In this document: positions 63,129-64,000 of the stretch, piece by piece
Numbering within the stretch: the first letter of the stretch is position 1
How the letters are laid out: every line of letters begins with the position of its first letter
Source of the DNA: Nematostella vectensis
Taxonomy: Eukaryota > Cnidaria > Anthozoa > Actiniaria > Edwardsiidae
Length of the DNA: 64,000 bases
Assembly: GCF_932526225.1 (NCBI RefSeq)
Contig: NC_064039.1
Location: 16,298,639-16,362,638 of the forward strand
Direction of reading: 5' to 3'
The notes under the pieces: generated by a model
What the model was told of the DNA's origin: nothing
Seen by the model: the letters and a program-made list of their open reading frames with translations, nothing else
Databases searched by the model: none
Position numbers and translations under genes: made by a program

Positions 63129-63660
63129 CAAGAGGATCAGCGATAAAGAAGAGAAGAGAAAGAAAAGGTAAAGCAGCAAAGAAGAGAAGAGAAATAAGAA
63201 GCGGAACGGGAAATAAGGGAACAGAAGGGAATGTTTAGGTGGAACGAAAGAGAAGAGAATAAAGAAACGGAACAAAAAGAGAAGAGAATGAAGAGGCGGA
63301 ATGGCAAAGAAGGGAAAAGAAGGGAGATATAGACCAGAAAAAAAAGAGACGAGAAGAGATTATCAGATAATTTTTACTTTCACTGTAAGAGCCCTTTTAG
63401 TTTTACTATCAGAACGTTTTTGCTTTGAAAGAAGAGGTTGAGCGGTAAGAAGACAAAGAAAGAAGAGGTAACGTAGAAAAGAATACAAAAGAAAGAAGGA
63501 GCGGAACGGAAAAGGAGGGAATAGAATGAAGAGGCAGAAAGGAAAAATAAAGAGAATAAATAGACTGAAGTGAAAACAAGAGAAGAACAGAAACACAAGG
63601 AACGGAAGACGAAGACAAGCAAGCTGCATAACAAGAGCGGTGGCCGAATACCAGGCTAGA
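63129..63660. repeat. Purine-rich (GA) low-complexity tract
   Basis: Repeated AGAAGAGA, GCGGAACGG and AAAGAAGAG phrases, almost all purine on the plus strand. One short stretch of the neighbouring repeat (63361-63430) interrupts it. Triplex-prone composition. Confidence 0.75.
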
Positions 63661-63799
63661 GGGGAGAACGCTTCTAAACACAACAACAATCTTTAATACA
63701 CTCCAACTCTGTCAACAATCCACGAAGTCTCTCACACTTGCCCCCACAATGCCGAGCAGGCTTACATATCAACTCCAGAGTACCCATAATGCAGGCCGA

Positions 63800-64000
63800 G
63801 TTCACACCACAAAAGCGAGCGGCAAGACCAAGACAAGCAAGCCGCAAGACCAAGACAAGCAAGCCGAAAGAAAAAGACAAGCAAGCCGCAAGACCAAGAC
63901 AAGCAATCCACAGACCAAGACAAGCAAGCCACAAGACCAAGACAAGCAAGCCGCAAAAAAAAACAAGCAAGCCGCAAGACCAAGACAAGCAAGCCGCAAG
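63800..64000. repeat. 24-bp minisatellite (about 8 copies), continues past right edge
   Basis: Units GCAAGCCGCAAGACCAAGAC plus AAGC. Overlapping minus-strand Leu/Cys/Ser-rich ORFs are products of the periodicity. Confidence 0.9.

Noticed and set aside
63363-64000. Cys/Leu/Ser-rich minus-strand ORFs at the right edge
   Set aside because: Translations of the purine-rich tract and the 24-bp repeat; no conserved features.

Overview
The window is nuclear DNA from an animal. The genes are metazoan, split into many short exons with GT-AG introns, and there are no bacterial operons. The EXOC6, ANHX-like and COX17 products resemble their human counterparts, and LINE and BEL/Pao-type remnants are present. 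A cnidarian such as a sea anemone or coral is my best guess, from overall character rather than any species-specific marker.

Four protein genes can be read. (1) EXOC6 (exocyst subunit Sec15) runs on the minus strand from an ATG at 24888 to beyond the left edge. I placed 25 phase-consistent exons coding for about 582 residues. (2) COX17 is on the plus strand at 25548-25742, head to head with EXOC6 across a GC-rich, CpG-containing spacer. (3) A large purple acid phosphatase lies on the minus strand at 27341-38561, in 6 exons (575 aa) with all seven metal ligands. (4) An ANHX-like homeobox gene (SIX-type N-terminal domain plus a TALE-like homeodomain) lies on the minus strand at 39760-42566.

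The right third is repeat- and transposon-rich. It holds a foldback element of about 4 kb (about 44970-49040) split by a 5'-truncated LINE with an 8-bp target-site duplication, a 3.2-kb array of 40-bp units, a 531-bp tandem duplication, a BEL/Pao-like gag remnant, small inverted-repeat elements, and a few plus-strand exon candidates including one J-domain-like exon.

The most striking feature is where the tandem repeats sit. Introns of EXOC6, the phosphatase and the homeobox gene are filled with minisatellites. In at least nine places, in all three multi-exon genes, the repeated unit contains the exon-intron junction itself: the last or first bases of the exon plus its splice donor or acceptor. 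Pre-mRNAs would therefore carry from a few to about 110 near-identical copies of a real splice site. In the phosphatase each 53-bp unit even looks like a 27-nt in-frame micro-exon with its own acceptor and donor. Several arrays also show higher-order repeat structure.
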